A program made the translations under genes and the position numbers. A stretch of 52,835 bases of DNA, from assembly GCA_009695095.1 (NCBI GenBank), contig SIBQ01000013.1:1-52835 (forward strand), written 5' to 3'. Source of the stretch: Lacunisphaera sp. Lineage in GTDB: Bacteria > Verrucomicrobiota > Verrucomicrobiia > Opitutales > Opitutaceae. Below the pieces are notes generated by a model. That model was given only the letters and a program-made list of their open reading frames with translations. It was not told the DNA's origin and ran no database searches. Positions 35,850-44,325 of the stretch are shown here, in pieces (position 1 is the first letter of the stretch; every line of letters begins with the position of its first letter).

Positions 35850-36619
35850 TGATTCCGCTGAAAAACCCGGAAGCAATCAAGCGGATGCGCGAATCCTGCG
35901 CCATCGCCGCCACTGTCCTGGCCCGGCTGAAGGCGCAGGTCCATCCCGGTATTACGACCTACGACTTGGAACAAATCGGCCGCGATCTCATCGCCTCGTC
36001 CGGCGCCCGCAGCGCCTGCCACGGCTACCAGTTGCACTCGCGCCGCTACCCGGCCTACACCTGCCTCTCCGTCAATGAAGAGGTCGTCCACGGCATCGGC
36101 TCCCTCAAGCGTATCCTGCGCGACGGTGACATCATCTCGCTCGACGTGGTCGTGGAATACCACGGTTACATCGGCGACAATGCCACCACGGTCGCGGTCG
36201 GCACCATCGCCCCCCGCGCCGCCGAGCTGCTGAAAGTCACCGAGGAGGCCCTCTACCTCGGCATCAAGCAGGCCGTCCCCGGCAACCGCATCGGCGACAT
36301 CTCGCACACGGTGCAGACCTTCGTCGAATCCCACGGTTTCAGTGTCGTACGCGAAATGGTCGGTCACGGGGTGGGGCGCACGATGCACGAGGAGCCGCAG
36401 ATCCCGAACTTCGGGCGCCGCAACTCGGGCGATAAAATCAAGCCCGGCATGACGCTCGCCATCGAGCCCATGGTCAACCTCGGCCGCTTCGAAGTTCGCA
36501 CCCTCGCCGACGGCTGGACGGTCGTCACCGCCGACGGTTCACCCTCCGCCCACTTCGAACACACTGTGCTCACCACTGATTCCAGCCCCGAGATCCTCAC
36601 GGTCCCGCGGGCCTCCTGA
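35849..36619 (+). CDS. map: Methionine aminopeptidase, type I
   Basis: The 256-residue enzyme removes the initiator Met. The metal ligands can be traced: the two Asp in LDVVVEYHGYIGDN, His in GHGVGRTMHEEPQIPNF, Glu in IEPMVN, and Glu in AHFEHTVLTT. Length is standard for type Ia. Its ATG overlaps the preceding stop by one base (TGATG at 35847-35851), implying termination-reinitiation from the adk-like frame. infA and rpmJ, often next, are not present before rpsM. Confidence 0.97.
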   Translation: MIPLKNPEAIKRMRESCAIAATVLARLKAQVHPGITTYDLEQIGRDLIASSGARSACHGYQLHSRRYPAYTCLSVNEEVVHGIGSLKRILRDGDIISLDVVVEYHGYIGDNATTVAVGTIAPRAAELLKVTEEALYLGIKQAVPGNRIGDISHTVQTFVESHGFSVVREMVGHGVGRTMHEEPQIPNFGRRNSGDKIKPGMTLAIEPMVNLGRFEVRTLADGWTVVTADGSPSAHFEHTVLTTDSSPEILTVPRAS

Positions 36620-36677
36620 CTTACTTTCCCTTTACCTGCTTACAGCCCTAAATCTTACAACTTAAACCTACCATCCC

Positions 36678-37070
36678 ATGCCTCGTCTCCTCGGCGTAGA
36701 ACTTCCCGCCAAAAAGAAAATTGGATACTCACTCCGATACATCTACGGCATTGGCCCCACGCGGGCCAACCTCATCATCGCGACCGCCGGCCTCAACGCC
36801 GACATGCGCGCCTCGGACCTGACCGAGGAGCAGCTGAACAAGATTCTCAAGGTCATCACCGACCACAAGTGGGTGGTGGAGGGCGATCTCCGCCGCGACA
36901 TTGCCGGCAACTTGAAGCGCCTCCAGGCCATCAATTGCTACCGGGGCATCCGCCACCGCCGCAGCCTGCCCGTTCGTGGCCAGCGCACCAGCACCAACGC
37001 CCGCACCCGCAAGGGCCCCCGCAAGACCGTGGGCGTCACCAAGGCCAAGGAAACCGCAACTGCTTCTTAA
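36678..37070 (+). CDS. rpsM: 30S ribosomal protein S13
   Basis: The 130-residue protein opens [20 protein letters not shown], has [18 protein letters not shown], and ends with [20 protein letters not shown] and [10 protein letters not shown]. It bridges the subunits. Just 58 bp separate it from map. It starts the alpha-type cluster. Confidence 0.98.
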   Translation: MPRLLGVELPAKKKIGYSLRYIYGIGPTRANLIIATAGLNADMRASDLTEEQLNKILKVITDHKWVVEGDLRRDIAGNLKRLQAINCYRGIRHRRSLPVRGQRTSTNARTRKGPRKTVGVTKAKETATAS

Positions 37071-37081
37071 ACCACAGCTCC

Positions 37082-37714
37082 ATGTCCGAAGAAAAATCCG
37101 CTCCCAAGAAGGGAAAGGCGCCCAAGAAGGCCGCCCCCCAGTCAGCCGAAGCTTTAGCCAAGGCTGTTGCTCCCGTCGATAGCCGCGCTGAGGCTCCCGC
37201 GAAAGCGGGCAAGGAAAAGAATCCCAAGGCACCCGCCACCGCGGAGGCCGCCGCCCCGGCCGCTCCCGTTGAGCTCGTTGGTGGGGTCCCCAAGGCCGCC
37301 ACCGCCGAGGATCTGCTCAAGGAGGAACTCGCTTCGATCAAGGTTCGCAAGGCCAGGGGCTCGAAGAACATCACCTCCGGCATCGCGAACATCGCCGCCA
37401 CCTTTAACAACACCATCGTCTCGATCACCGATGCGAAGGGCAACGTCATCTCCTGGTCCAGCGCCGGCAGGTGCAACTTCCGTGGCTCGCGCAAGTCCAC
37501 CGCCTACGCCGCCCAGGTCGTGGCGCAGGACGCCGCCCGCAACGCCATGGCCCACGGCCTCAAGGAGGTCCAGATCCGCGTCAGCGGCCCCGGCCTCGGC
37601 CGCGACTCCGCCATCCGCGGTCTCCAGGCCATCGGCCTCGAGATTTCCTCCATCATTGACGTCACCCCGGTGCCGCACAACGGCTGCCGCCCGCGCAAGC
37701 GCCGTCGCGCCTGA
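37082..37714 (+). CDS. rpsK: 30S ribosomal protein S11 with long N-terminal extension
   Basis: The C-terminal ~125 residues are a clear S11 ([73 protein letters not shown]). The total length of 210 exceeds the usual ~129 because about 80 residues rich in Ala, Lys and Pro precede the core (for example [20 protein letters not shown]). The ATG at 37082 is 12 bases after the rpsM stop and is the first in frame after it. Downstream in-frame starts near residue 85 (none is ATG) make the extension hard to avoid. The extension is probably disordered and could contact rRNA or mRNA near the exit site. Confidence 0.95.
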   Translation: MSEEKSAPKKGKAPKKAAPQSAEALAKAVAPVDSRAEAPAKAGKEKNPKAPATAEAAAPAAPVELVGGVPKAATAEDLLKEELASIKVRKARGSKNITSGIANIAATFNNTIVSITDAKGNVISWSSAGRCNFRGSRKSTAYAAQVVAQDAARNAMAHGLKEVQIRVSGPGLGRDSAIRGLQAIGLEISSIIDVTPVPHNGCRPRKRRRA

Positions 37715-37725
37715 GGCCCGGCGCG

Positions 37726-37759
37726 CAATCTCAGATCTCAAATCTTCAATCTCAAATCT
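37726..37759. repeat. Short direct repeats between rpsK and rpsD
   Basis: CAATCTCAGATCT (37726-37738) is repeated as CAATCTCAAATCT (37747-37759) with one mismatch. The 56-bp gap is built mostly of AATCT units. It resembles simple repeat expansion and may affect ribosome-binding access for rpsD. Confidence 0.6.
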
Positions 37760-37770
37760 AGGATCCAACC

Positions 37771-38382
37771 ATGGCTCGCTACACAGGACCATCCACCCGC
37801 ATCAGCCGCCGCTTCGGCCAGTATATCATTGGCTCGGCCAAGGTGCTTGAGCGCCGTAATTTCCCGCCAGGCCAGCACGGCCCGAAGTCGCGCCGCAAGC
37901 TTTCCGAGTATGCCGTCGGTCTTGCCGAGAAACAGAAGCTCCGTTTCATCTATGGCCTGCTCGAGCGCCAGTTCCGCCGCACCTTCGCCATCGCGAAGAA
38001 AGAGCGCGGCATCACAGGCGAACGCTTCCTCCAGCTCCTCGAAACCCGCCTCGACAGCGTCGTCTACCTCCTCGGTTTCGCCAAGAGCCGCGCGGCCGCC
38101 CGCCAGCTCGTCAACCACGGCCACGTCCGCGTCAACGGCCACAAGGTCGACATCGCCAGCTACACCGTGGTCCAGGGCGACGAGATCGAGATGAAGGCGA
38201 TCAACTCCTCCCGCCAGCTCGCCACCCGGGCTATTGAGGAAAACCGCGCGCGCGTCGTCCCCGGCTGGCTCACGCGCAACGACGAGGCCCTCAAGGGCAC
38301 CGTCACCCGTCTGCCCACCCGCGACGAGATGGAACCCTCCATCAACGAGCAGCTCATCGTCGAATACTACTCTCGCTTCTGA
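37771..38382 (+). CDS. rpsD: 30S ribosomal protein S4, zinc-free type
   Basis: The 203-residue assembly initiator opens MARYTGPSTRISRRFGQYII, has NFPPGQHGPKSRRKLSEYAV and the S4 RNA-binding motif AARQLVNHGHVRVNGHKVDI. It lacks the N-terminal zinc cysteines found in some S4 proteins. In E. coli S4 represses the alpha operon; no leader pseudoknot is recognised here. Confidence 0.98.
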   Translation: MARYTGPSTRISRRFGQYIIGSAKVLERRNFPPGQHGPKSRRKLSEYAVGLAEKQKLRFIYGLLERQFRRTFAIAKKERGITGERFLQLLETRLDSVVYLLGFAKSRAAARQLVNHGHVRVNGHKVDIASYTVVQGDEIEMKAINSSRQLATRAIEENRARVVPGWLTRNDEALKGTVTRLPTRDEMEPSINEQLIVEYYSRF

Positions 38383-38430
38383 GCCCTTTGCTTCCACCCC
38401 TTCACCTCAACCTTACAACTCACCCCTCCC

Positions 38431-39432
38431 ATGCCCAAGCGTCTCGGAAAGTTCGAAATCCCCTCCAAGCTCACCAAAATCGAGGAGGGCGCCACCGCCA
38501 CCTACGCCAAGTTTATCGCCGAGCCCTTCGAGGCCGGCTATGGCCACACCATCGGCAACTCTCTCCGCCGCGTGCTCCTCAGCTCCATTGAGGGCAGCGC
38601 CATCAGCTCGATCAAGATCGAGAGCGTGAACCACGAGTTCCAGAGCGTCGACGGCGTCGTTGAGGATGTCACCGATATCGTCCTCAACCTGAAAAAGATC
38701 CTCATCGTCTCCGAAAAGCGCGAGCCGGTGAAGCTGCACCTCAAGGTCAACCGCGAGGGCGCCGTCACCGCCGCCGACATTCAGGCCGATGCCAACATCA
38801 AGATCGTCAATCCCGACCAGATCATCTGCACCCTCGACCACAAGCGCACCTTCGAGGCCGACCTCGAGATCAAGACCGGCCGCGGCTACTGCCCCGGCGA
38901 GAGCAACAAGAAGGAAGACCAGGCCATCGGCGTCATTCCGATCGACACGCTCTTTTCTCCGGTTCGCCTTGTGCGCTACGCCGTCGAAAATACCCGTGTC
39001 GGCCAGATCACCGATTACGACAAGCTCGTCCTCGAGGTCTGGACGGACGGCCGTATCACGCCGGACGACGCCCTCAAGCAGTCAGCCTCCATCCTCAAGC
39101 ACCACCTCGACGTGTTCGACCGCGTCTCGCAGGAGGCCTACGAGTTCGAGAGCCAGGCCGCCGAGGTCTCTGAGGAGCAGAACAAGCTCCGCAAGCTCCT
39201 CAACATGTCGGTCAATGAGATCGAGCTCTCGGTCCGCGCCGCCAACTGCCTAAACAACGCCAACATCACCACCGTTGGCGAGCTGGCGATGAAGACCGAG
39301 CAGGAGATGCTCAAATACCGCAACTTCGGCAAGAAGTCCCTCAACGAGATCAAGGAGAAGCTCGAGGCCCTCGGCCTCTCCCTCGGCATGAAGTTTGACG
39401 AGCGCCTCCTCGACACCAAGAAGGAAGCCTAA
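38431..39432 (+). CDS. rpoA: DNA-directed RNA polymerase subunit alpha
   Basis: The 333-residue subunit has the N-terminal dimerisation domain (FEAGYGHTIGNSLRRVLLSS) and the C-terminal DNA-binding domain (LSVRAANCLNNANITTVGEL, FGKKSLNEIKEKLEALGLSL). It nucleates polymerase assembly. It lies between rpsD and rplQ as in the alpha operon. The gap to rplQ is 100 bp and contains inverted repeats. Confidence 0.99.
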   Translation: MPKRLGKFEIPSKLTKIEEGATATYAKFIAEPFEAGYGHTIGNSLRRVLLSSIEGSAISSIKIESVNHEFQSVDGVVEDVTDIVLNLKKILIVSEKREPVKLHLKVNREGAVTAADIQADANIKIVNPDQIICTLDHKRTFEADLEIKTGRGYCPGESNKKEDQAIGVIPIDTLFSPVRLVRYAVENTRVGQITDYDKLVLEVWTDGRITPDDALKQSASILKHHLDVFDRVSQEAYEFESQAAEVSEEQNKLRKLLNMSVNEIELSVRAANCLNNANITTVGELAMKTEQEMLKYRNFGKKSLNEIKEKLEALGLSLGMKFDERLLDTKKEA

Positions 39433-39434
39433 GC

Positions 39435-39516
39435 TGATTTTAGATTGGCGATTTTTGATTGCCAGTCAGCGCGCCACCTTCAAGCGGCGCCTAATCGAGA
39501 AACTAAAATCAAAAAT
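39435..39516. repeat. Overlapping inverted repeats between rpoA and rplQ
   Basis: TGATTTTAG (39435-39443) is complementary to CTAAAATCA (39503-39511), and ATTTTTGATT (39451-39460) is complementary to AATCAAAAAT (39507-39516). The right arms overlap, so only one pairing can form at a time. The interior contains a GC-rich GGCGC/GCGCC pairing. The AT-rich arms differ from the GC-rich genes on both sides. Confidence 0.55.
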
Positions 39517-39532
39517 TTGAAATTTCGCAGTC

Positions 39533-40048
39533 ATGCGTCACAATAAACACCACTCCTCCCTCGGCGTCACCCGCGAACACCGCGCGGCCATGCTTTCCAA
39601 CATGGGGGCGTCGCTGATCCGGCACGGCCGTATCGAGACCACGCTGACGAAGGCCAAGGCGCTCCGTCCCTTCATTGAGAAGGTCATCACCAAGGCCAAG
39701 AACGCTGCGGCGGCGACCGAGAAGAAGGATGCCATTCATCTCCGCCGCATGGCCCTCAAGGACATCCGCGACGAGGCCGCTGTCACCATCCTCTTCAACG
39801 AGAGGGCGGCCCAGTTCGCCAAGCGCACCGGCGGCTACACCCGCATCTACAAGCTCGGCCCGCAGCGCCTCGGCGACGCCGCCGAGATGGCGCTCATCGA
39901 GTTCGTCAGCGCCGAGGACGAGGGCTACAAGAGGAAGTCCAAGGGCTCGGCCAAAAAGCCAGTCAGGAAGTCCGACGGCAAGAAAGCCAAGCCGGCTGCC
40001 GACGTGACCCCTGCTGCTGAAGCCACTCCCGAAGCTCCCAAGGTTTAA
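39533..40048 (+). CDS. rplQ: 50S ribosomal protein L17 with C-terminal tail
   Basis: The core shows MRHNKHHSSLGVTREHRAAM, LIRHGRIETTLTKAKALRPF and GGYTRIYKLGPQRLGDAAEM, all typical. The 171 residues include a Lys/Ala/Pro-rich tail of about 45 residues (KSDGKKAKPAADVTPAAEA). It is the last gene of the cluster, followed by an intrinsic terminator. Confidence 0.97.
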   Translation: MRHNKHHSSLGVTREHRAAMLSNMGASLIRHGRIETTLTKAKALRPFIEKVITKAKNAAAATEKKDAIHLRRMALKDIRDEAAVTILFNERAAQFAKRTGGYTRIYKLGPQRLGDAAEMALIEFVSAEDEGYKRKSKGSAKKPVRKSDGKKAKPAADVTPAAEATPEAPKV

Positions 40049-40098
40049 GGGTCAGGGCGCATTATCCCCAACGCGCCTTCAATATTGGCTACTCGCAA

Positions 40099-40127
40099 CG
40101 CGCCCTCCGCCAGGTCGGCGCGTTTTT
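40099..40127 (+). terminator. Intrinsic terminator after rplQ
   Basis: CGCGCC (40099-40104) pairs with GGCGCG (40117-40122) around a 12-base loop and is followed by TTTTT CTTT. It lies 50 bases after the rplQ stop and closes the map-alpha transcript. Confidence 0.75.
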
Positions 40128-40170
40128 CTTTCCCCTTGGCGTCCGCGTGCCTTCGTGTGAGGTTATTGCC

Positions 40171-40407
40171 GTGGTTACGCCGCCAGATTTTACCCTCGAG
40201 GTCGTCCTCTACGGCCTGCTGGTGCTGGGCGTGTTCGGCTTCCTGTGGTTTTACTACGATCGGCGCAACCGGACCCTCTATGACCACGAGCGCCGCAAGA
40301 TCACCTTCCACTGCATTCGTTGTGACTGCCTTTACACGGAGAAGGCCGGCATTGACACCGCCAAGTGCCCCCAGTGCGGCCACCCCAACACCCGGCTGAA
40401 GTTTTAG
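40171..40407 (+). CDS. Small membrane-anchored zinc-ribbon protein, function unknown
   Basis: The 78-residue product has one membrane segment (about residues 8-28, VVLYGLLVLGVFGFLWFYYD) followed by a zinc ribbon with two CxxC pairs (CIRCDC, then CPQCGHPN, 18 residues between the pairs) and a short basic end. The start is probably the GTG at 40171, because GAGG at 40159-40162 is eight bases upstream; another GTG at 40147 would add eight residues. It could be an assembly or quality-control factor of the membrane but I know no defined function. Confidence 0.75.
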   Translation: MVTPPDFTLEVVLYGLLVLGVFGFLWFYYDRRNRTLYDHERRKITFHCIRCDCLYTEKAGIDTAKCPQCGHPNTRLKF

Positions 40408-40424
40408 ACAGAATGGTCAAAATT

Positions 40425-40473
40425 TACAGAATGACTGGATCCGCCATCAGAAATCAGTCCTACTCATTCTGTA
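40425..40473. repeat. ACAGAATGA-type palindromic repeat upstream of guaA
   Basis: TACAGAATGA (40425-40434) and TCATTCTGTA (40464-40473) form a perfect 10-bp inverted repeat with a 29-base spacer. A further copy of ACAGAATG lies just upstream (40408-40415), giving a tandem arrangement. Related ACAGAATGAT strings recur in intergenic DNA of many environmental bacteria. It is likely a small repeat family rather than a guaA operator. Confidence 0.6.
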
Positions 40474-40539
40474 CCTTGGGCTGATTCCGTCACAATCTTC
40501 CCCGCTTGATTCCTGGTTGGGTTTCGTCCTGACTCCTGC

Positions 40540-42078
40540 ATGGCACAGACCATCGCCGTCCTCGATTTCGGTTCCCAGTTCACCCAGGTCATCGCCCGCC
40601 GCATCCGCGAGTGCCAGGTCTACTCGAAGATCTACCACTTCAGCACGCCGGCTGCGCAGCTCCGCATGGAAGGCGTGGTCGGGATCATCCTCTCCGGTGG
40701 CCCGCAGAGTGTCTATGCGCAGACCGCGCCCCATCCTGACCCAGCCATCTTCCGGCTCGGCGTGCCCGTCCTTGGCATTTGCTACGGCGTGCAGCTCATG
40801 GGTCACTTCCTCGGCGGCAAGGTCGCCCACAGCAAGGTGCGCGAATATGGCCACGGCCATCTGATGATCAAAAAGCCCGGCAAGCTCTTTGCTAAATTGC
40901 CGCGCCGGCTCCGCATTTGGAACTCGCATGGCGACAAGCTGACGAAGCTCCCGCCGGGTTTCGCGGCGACGGCCATCTCCGACAATTCGCCCTTCGCCGG
41001 CATCGAGGATACGAAGCGCGGTTTCTACGGCATTCAGTTTCACCCGGAGGTGTTTCACACCGAGCGCGGCGTGGACATGATCCGTAACTTCCTCGTCGGC
41101 GTCTGCCGCGTGAAGCAGGATTGGACGACGAAGGATTTTATCGCCCATTCCGTCGCCGGCATACGGGCCAAAGTGGGGAAGTCCCGCGTCATCCTCGGCC
41201 TCTCGGGCGGCGTGGACTCGTCCGTCGCCGCCGCGCTGTTGCATAAGGCCATCGGCCGGCAACTCACCTGTGTGTTCGTGGACAACGGCCTGCTCCGCCA
41301 GGGGGAGCGCGCCCACGTCGAGGCGCTCTACAAGAGGAACTTCAAGATCGACCTGCGCGTTGTCGACGCCTCGAAGATTTTCCTCTCCCGCCTTCGGGGG
41401 ATCACCGAGCCCGAGCAGAAGCGCAGGATCATCGGCCGCACTTTCGTCCAGGTGTTCGAGAAGTCGCTCAAGTCCATCGGCCACGCCGATTTCCTGGGGC
41501 AGGGCACGCTCTACCCCGATGTAATCGAGAGCGTCTCCATCGCAGGCAACCCCGCCTCGCTCATCAAGACCCACCACAATGTCGGCGGGCTGCCGGCGCG
41601 GATGAAGCTCAGGCTCATTGAGCCGTTGCGCGAACTTTTCAAGGACGAGGTGCGCCACGTCGGCGCCGCGCTCGGTCTGCCGCGTGAGGTCGTCTGGCGC
41701 CAGCCATTCCCCGGGCCCGGACTCGGCGTGCGCGTGATGGGCGACATCACCGTGGAGAAACTCGCGATCCTACGCAATGCCGACACCGTCCTGCAGGAGG
41801 AGATGATGGCCTCCGGCCACTACTGGAAAGTCTGGCAGTCGTTTGCGGTGTTCCTGCCGGTGAAAACCGTCGGCGTCTTCGGCGACCAGCGTACCTACGA
41901 CTACGTCATCGCCCTCCGCATCGTGGAGAGCATCGATGCCATGACGGCCGACTGGGCGAAACTGCCCCACGCCCTGCTGCAGAAAATCTCCAGCCGCATT
42001 ACCAACGAGGTGCGGGGGGTCAGCCGCGTGGTGCTGGACATCAGCTCCAAGCCCCCCGCCACCATTGAATGGGAGTAG
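40540..42078 (+). CDS. guaA: GMP synthase (glutamine-hydrolysing)
   Basis: The 512-residue enzyme converts XMP to GMP. The class I amidotransferase domain (about 1-190) has the nucleophile Cys81 in GICYGVQLM and the His/Glu pair in FHPEV. The ATP pyrophosphatase domain has the SGGVDSS P-loop ([19 protein letters not shown]) and [20 protein letters not shown]. The C-terminal dimerisation part includes [14 protein letters not shown] and ends in PPATIEWE, the standard terminus. Monocistronic as far as seen. Confidence 0.98.
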   Translation: MAQTIAVLDFGSQFTQVIARRIRECQVYSKIYHFSTPAAQLRMEGVVGIILSGGPQSVYAQTAPHPDPAIFRLGVPVLGICYGVQLMGHFLGGKVAHSKVREYGHGHLMIKKPGKLFAKLPRRLRIWNSHGDKLTKLPPGFAATAISDNSPFAGIEDTKRGFYGIQFHPEVFHTERGVDMIRNFLVGVCRVKQDWTTKDFIAHSVAGIRAKVGKSRVILGLSGGVDSSVAAALLHKAIGRQLTCVFVDNGLLRQGERAHVEALYKRNFKIDLRVVDASKIFLSRLRGITEPEQKRRIIGRTFVQVFEKSLKSIGHADFLGQGTLYPDVIESVSIAGNPASLIKTHHNVGGLPARMKLRLIEPLRELFKDEVRHVGAALGLPREVVWRQPFPGPGLGVRVMGDITVEKLAILRNADTVLQEEMMASGHYWKVWQSFAVFLPVKTVGVFGDQRTYDYVIALRIVESIDAMTADWAKLPHALLQKISSRITNEVRGVSRVVLDISSKPPATIEWE

Positions 42079-42133
42079 TTTCCCATTGCGAACCCCGACA
42101 CCGGCATCATTTTTGCGTGTCGAACCACCCCGT

Positions 42134-42897
42134 ATGAAATCCCGTCACCTGCTTGTCTTCGCCGTCTTGGTTTCCGTCCTGCCACTCCAGGCCCAGACCG
42201 TCGAGCAATGGATCTCCCAGGCCCGGAACTACCTGGGCGCCGACAGCGCGTTGAACAACGTGACCAGCATTCCTTTCATCGGCACGCTGGAAACCACGGG
42301 AAAAGTCCCGTCCGAGAAGGACAAATCCATCTTGGTCGAGCAGCCGATCAACCTGCCGCTGGACATTATTTTCCAGAAACCGTACCGGCAGCGCATCACC
42401 ATCACCGGCCCGAAGCTCATTGAGGTGACCGCGCTGGATGGCTATGATGCTTGGCTCAGGCGCACTAATCCCGCCAATCCCACCCAGTGGCAGCTGACGC
42501 TGCTCGATGTGGCGCAGATCAAGCAGCTACGCGCCCAGTCCTGGGACAACCTGAACTTCCTCGCCGGGATTGATAAGTTGGGCGGCACAGTGCGGTTGGA
42601 CGGGAGGCGACCGTGGATGGTCTCCCCTGTGTGAAGCTGGTCGTCGCCTACCTGGAAACCATGGTCTATACCCGCTATTACGACAAGGCCACCGCCCGGC
42701 TGGTCAAGACCTACGCGCAGGATGGCACCGAAATCCGTGAGGAAGGGGAGACGATCGTCAACGGCATCCGTTTTTCCCGCAAGGTGATCAGCAGGTCCGC
42801 CAACGGGCACGTCACCACTGTCCACATCGACCGGGTGCTGTTGAACGAGAATTTTCCGGCGAGCGAGTTTGCCGTGCCGACGCTGCAGACCAACTGA
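42134..42897 (+). pseudogene. Secreted protein gene with a single-base frameshift
   Basis: The frame begins with a signal peptide (MKSRHLLVFAVLVSVLPLQA) and runs to about 42607, then stops at 42634. The continuation is in the +1 frame from about 42610 and runs on to 42897. Inserting one G in the GGG run at about 42601-42605 restores a continuous protein of about 254 residues (...VRLDG-EATVDGLPCVKL...). Second-half motifs such as ETMVYTRYYDKATARLVKTY and INGIRF-like NGIRFSRKVI recall outer-membrane lipoprotein-sorting (LolA/LppX-like) proteins, but I assign this only weakly. It is either a real frameshift or a sequencing error. Confidence 0.7.
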
Positions 42898-43029
42898 GCG
42901 CTGGCCCGCCGCTTTACATTTTCTACCGGCCGGGAGGTGCGCGCCTAATAGTTGCCGGACAGGGTAGCTTGGCCAGTGGCTTTGCTTTGCAACCGGCCTG
43001 ATTTCTGCTCTTTTATCCCCTTTATCTCC

Positions 43030-44325
43030 ATGCCCAAGAACGCCCTCATCAAGATAGACGACAAGGAGATCTCCTGCCCGGTAATGGTTGGCACGGAAGG
43101 CGAAAAAGCCATCGACGCCCGCAACCTGCGCAAGGATACCGGCTATATCTTCTACGACCAGGGCTACGGCAACACCGGCTCTTGTGAGAGCGCCATCACC
43201 TTTCTCGATGGCGACAACGGCATCCTCCGCCATCGCGGCTATTCCATCGACCAGCTCGCCGGGCAAAGTGAATTCGTCGAGACTGCCTACCTCATCATCT
43301 ATGGCGAACTGCCCACGATGAAGCAGCGCAAGGCCTTTGGCGATCTGCTGCGCCAGAACGCCCACGTCGAGACCCAGATGCAACGCCTGTTCGATGGCTA
43401 CCCCAAGGACACGCCGCCGATGGTCATGCTGGCCTCGCTGGTCGCCTCTCTGGCGGGCTACTACCCCGACCTGGCCACGAACAATTTCGAGAAGGATCTG
43501 GGACAATTCGACCTCAGCGCCGCGATGGCGATCTCGAAGATCCGCACGCTGGGCGCGATGATCTACCGCCACACCCGTGGTCTGCCCTTCCTGCACCCGA
43601 AGGATCTGCCGTTTTGCGATAATTTCCTGCACCTGATGTTCTCGGAACCCTACCACGACTACGTGTCTATCCCGGAGGTCACCTCGGCGTTGAATCTGAT
43701 CCTCCTGATGCACGCCGACCACGAGCAGAATTGCAGCTCCGCCACCGTGCGCATGGTTGGCTCCAGCGGCGTCAATCTCTTCACTTCCCTCGCTGCGGGC
43801 ATCGGGGCGCTGTCCGGTCCGCTCCATGGCGGCGCCAACGCCGCCGTCATGCACATGCTCCAGTCCATCCACGACGAGCACGACGACGGCACTCGTTTCA
43901 TCTCCGCCGCCAAGGATGGCAGCAAGAGTCATCGCCTGATGGGCTTCGGCCACGCCGTCTACCGTAACTTCGATCCCCGCGCCAAGGTCATTGGCGAGGC
44001 CTGCGGCGTCGTGCTGAAAAAGCTCGGCAAGTCCGACCCGCTGCTCGATATCGCCCACAACCTCGAGCAGGCCGCGCTGAAGGACGACTATTTCGTCTCC
44101 CGCAAGCTCTACCCGAATGTCGATTTCTACTCGGGCATCATCTTCCGCGCCCTCGGCATCCCGATCAACATGTTCACGGTCATGTTCGCCCTCGGCCGCT
44201 CCCCCGGCTGGATCGCCAACTGGCGCGAGGTCGCCTCGAACCCCAAGGGTCGCATCTACCGCCCGCGCCAGATCTACGTCGGCCCCGCCAGGCGCGACTA
44301 TGTGCCCATCGCCCAGCGCGGCTAG
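43030..44325 (+). CDS. gltA: Citrate synthase
   Basis: The 431-residue enzyme condenses acetyl-CoA and oxaloacetate. Landmarks are the N-terminal YDQGYGNTGSCESAITFLDG and RHRGYSIDQLA, the active-site GGANAAVM (with HGGA), MGFGHAVYRNFDPRA and the catalytic Asp in NVDFYSGIIFRALG. It belongs to the long, hexameric-type family that is often NADH-regulated; that regulation is inferred. Its TAG stop overlaps the opposing gene's stop (CTAG at 44322-44325). Confidence 0.97.
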   Translation: MPKNALIKIDDKEISCPVMVGTEGEKAIDARNLRKDTGYIFYDQGYGNTGSCESAITFLDGDNGILRHRGYSIDQLAGQSEFVETAYLIIYGELPTMKQRKAFGDLLRQNAHVETQMQRLFDGYPKDTPPMVMLASLVASLAGYYPDLATNNFEKDLGQFDLSAAMAISKIRTLGAMIYRHTRGLPFLHPKDLPFCDNFLHLMFSEPYHDYVSIPEVTSALNLILLMHADHEQNCSSATVRMVGSSGVNLFTSLAAGIGALSGPLHGGANAAVMHMLQSIHDEHDDGTRFISAAKDGSKSHRLMGFGHAVYRNFDPRAKVIGEACGVVLKKLGKSDPLLDIAHNLEQAALKDDYFVSRKLYPNVDFYSGIIFRALGIPINMFTVMFALGRSPGWIANWREVASNPKGRIYRPRQIYVGPARRDYVPIAQRG

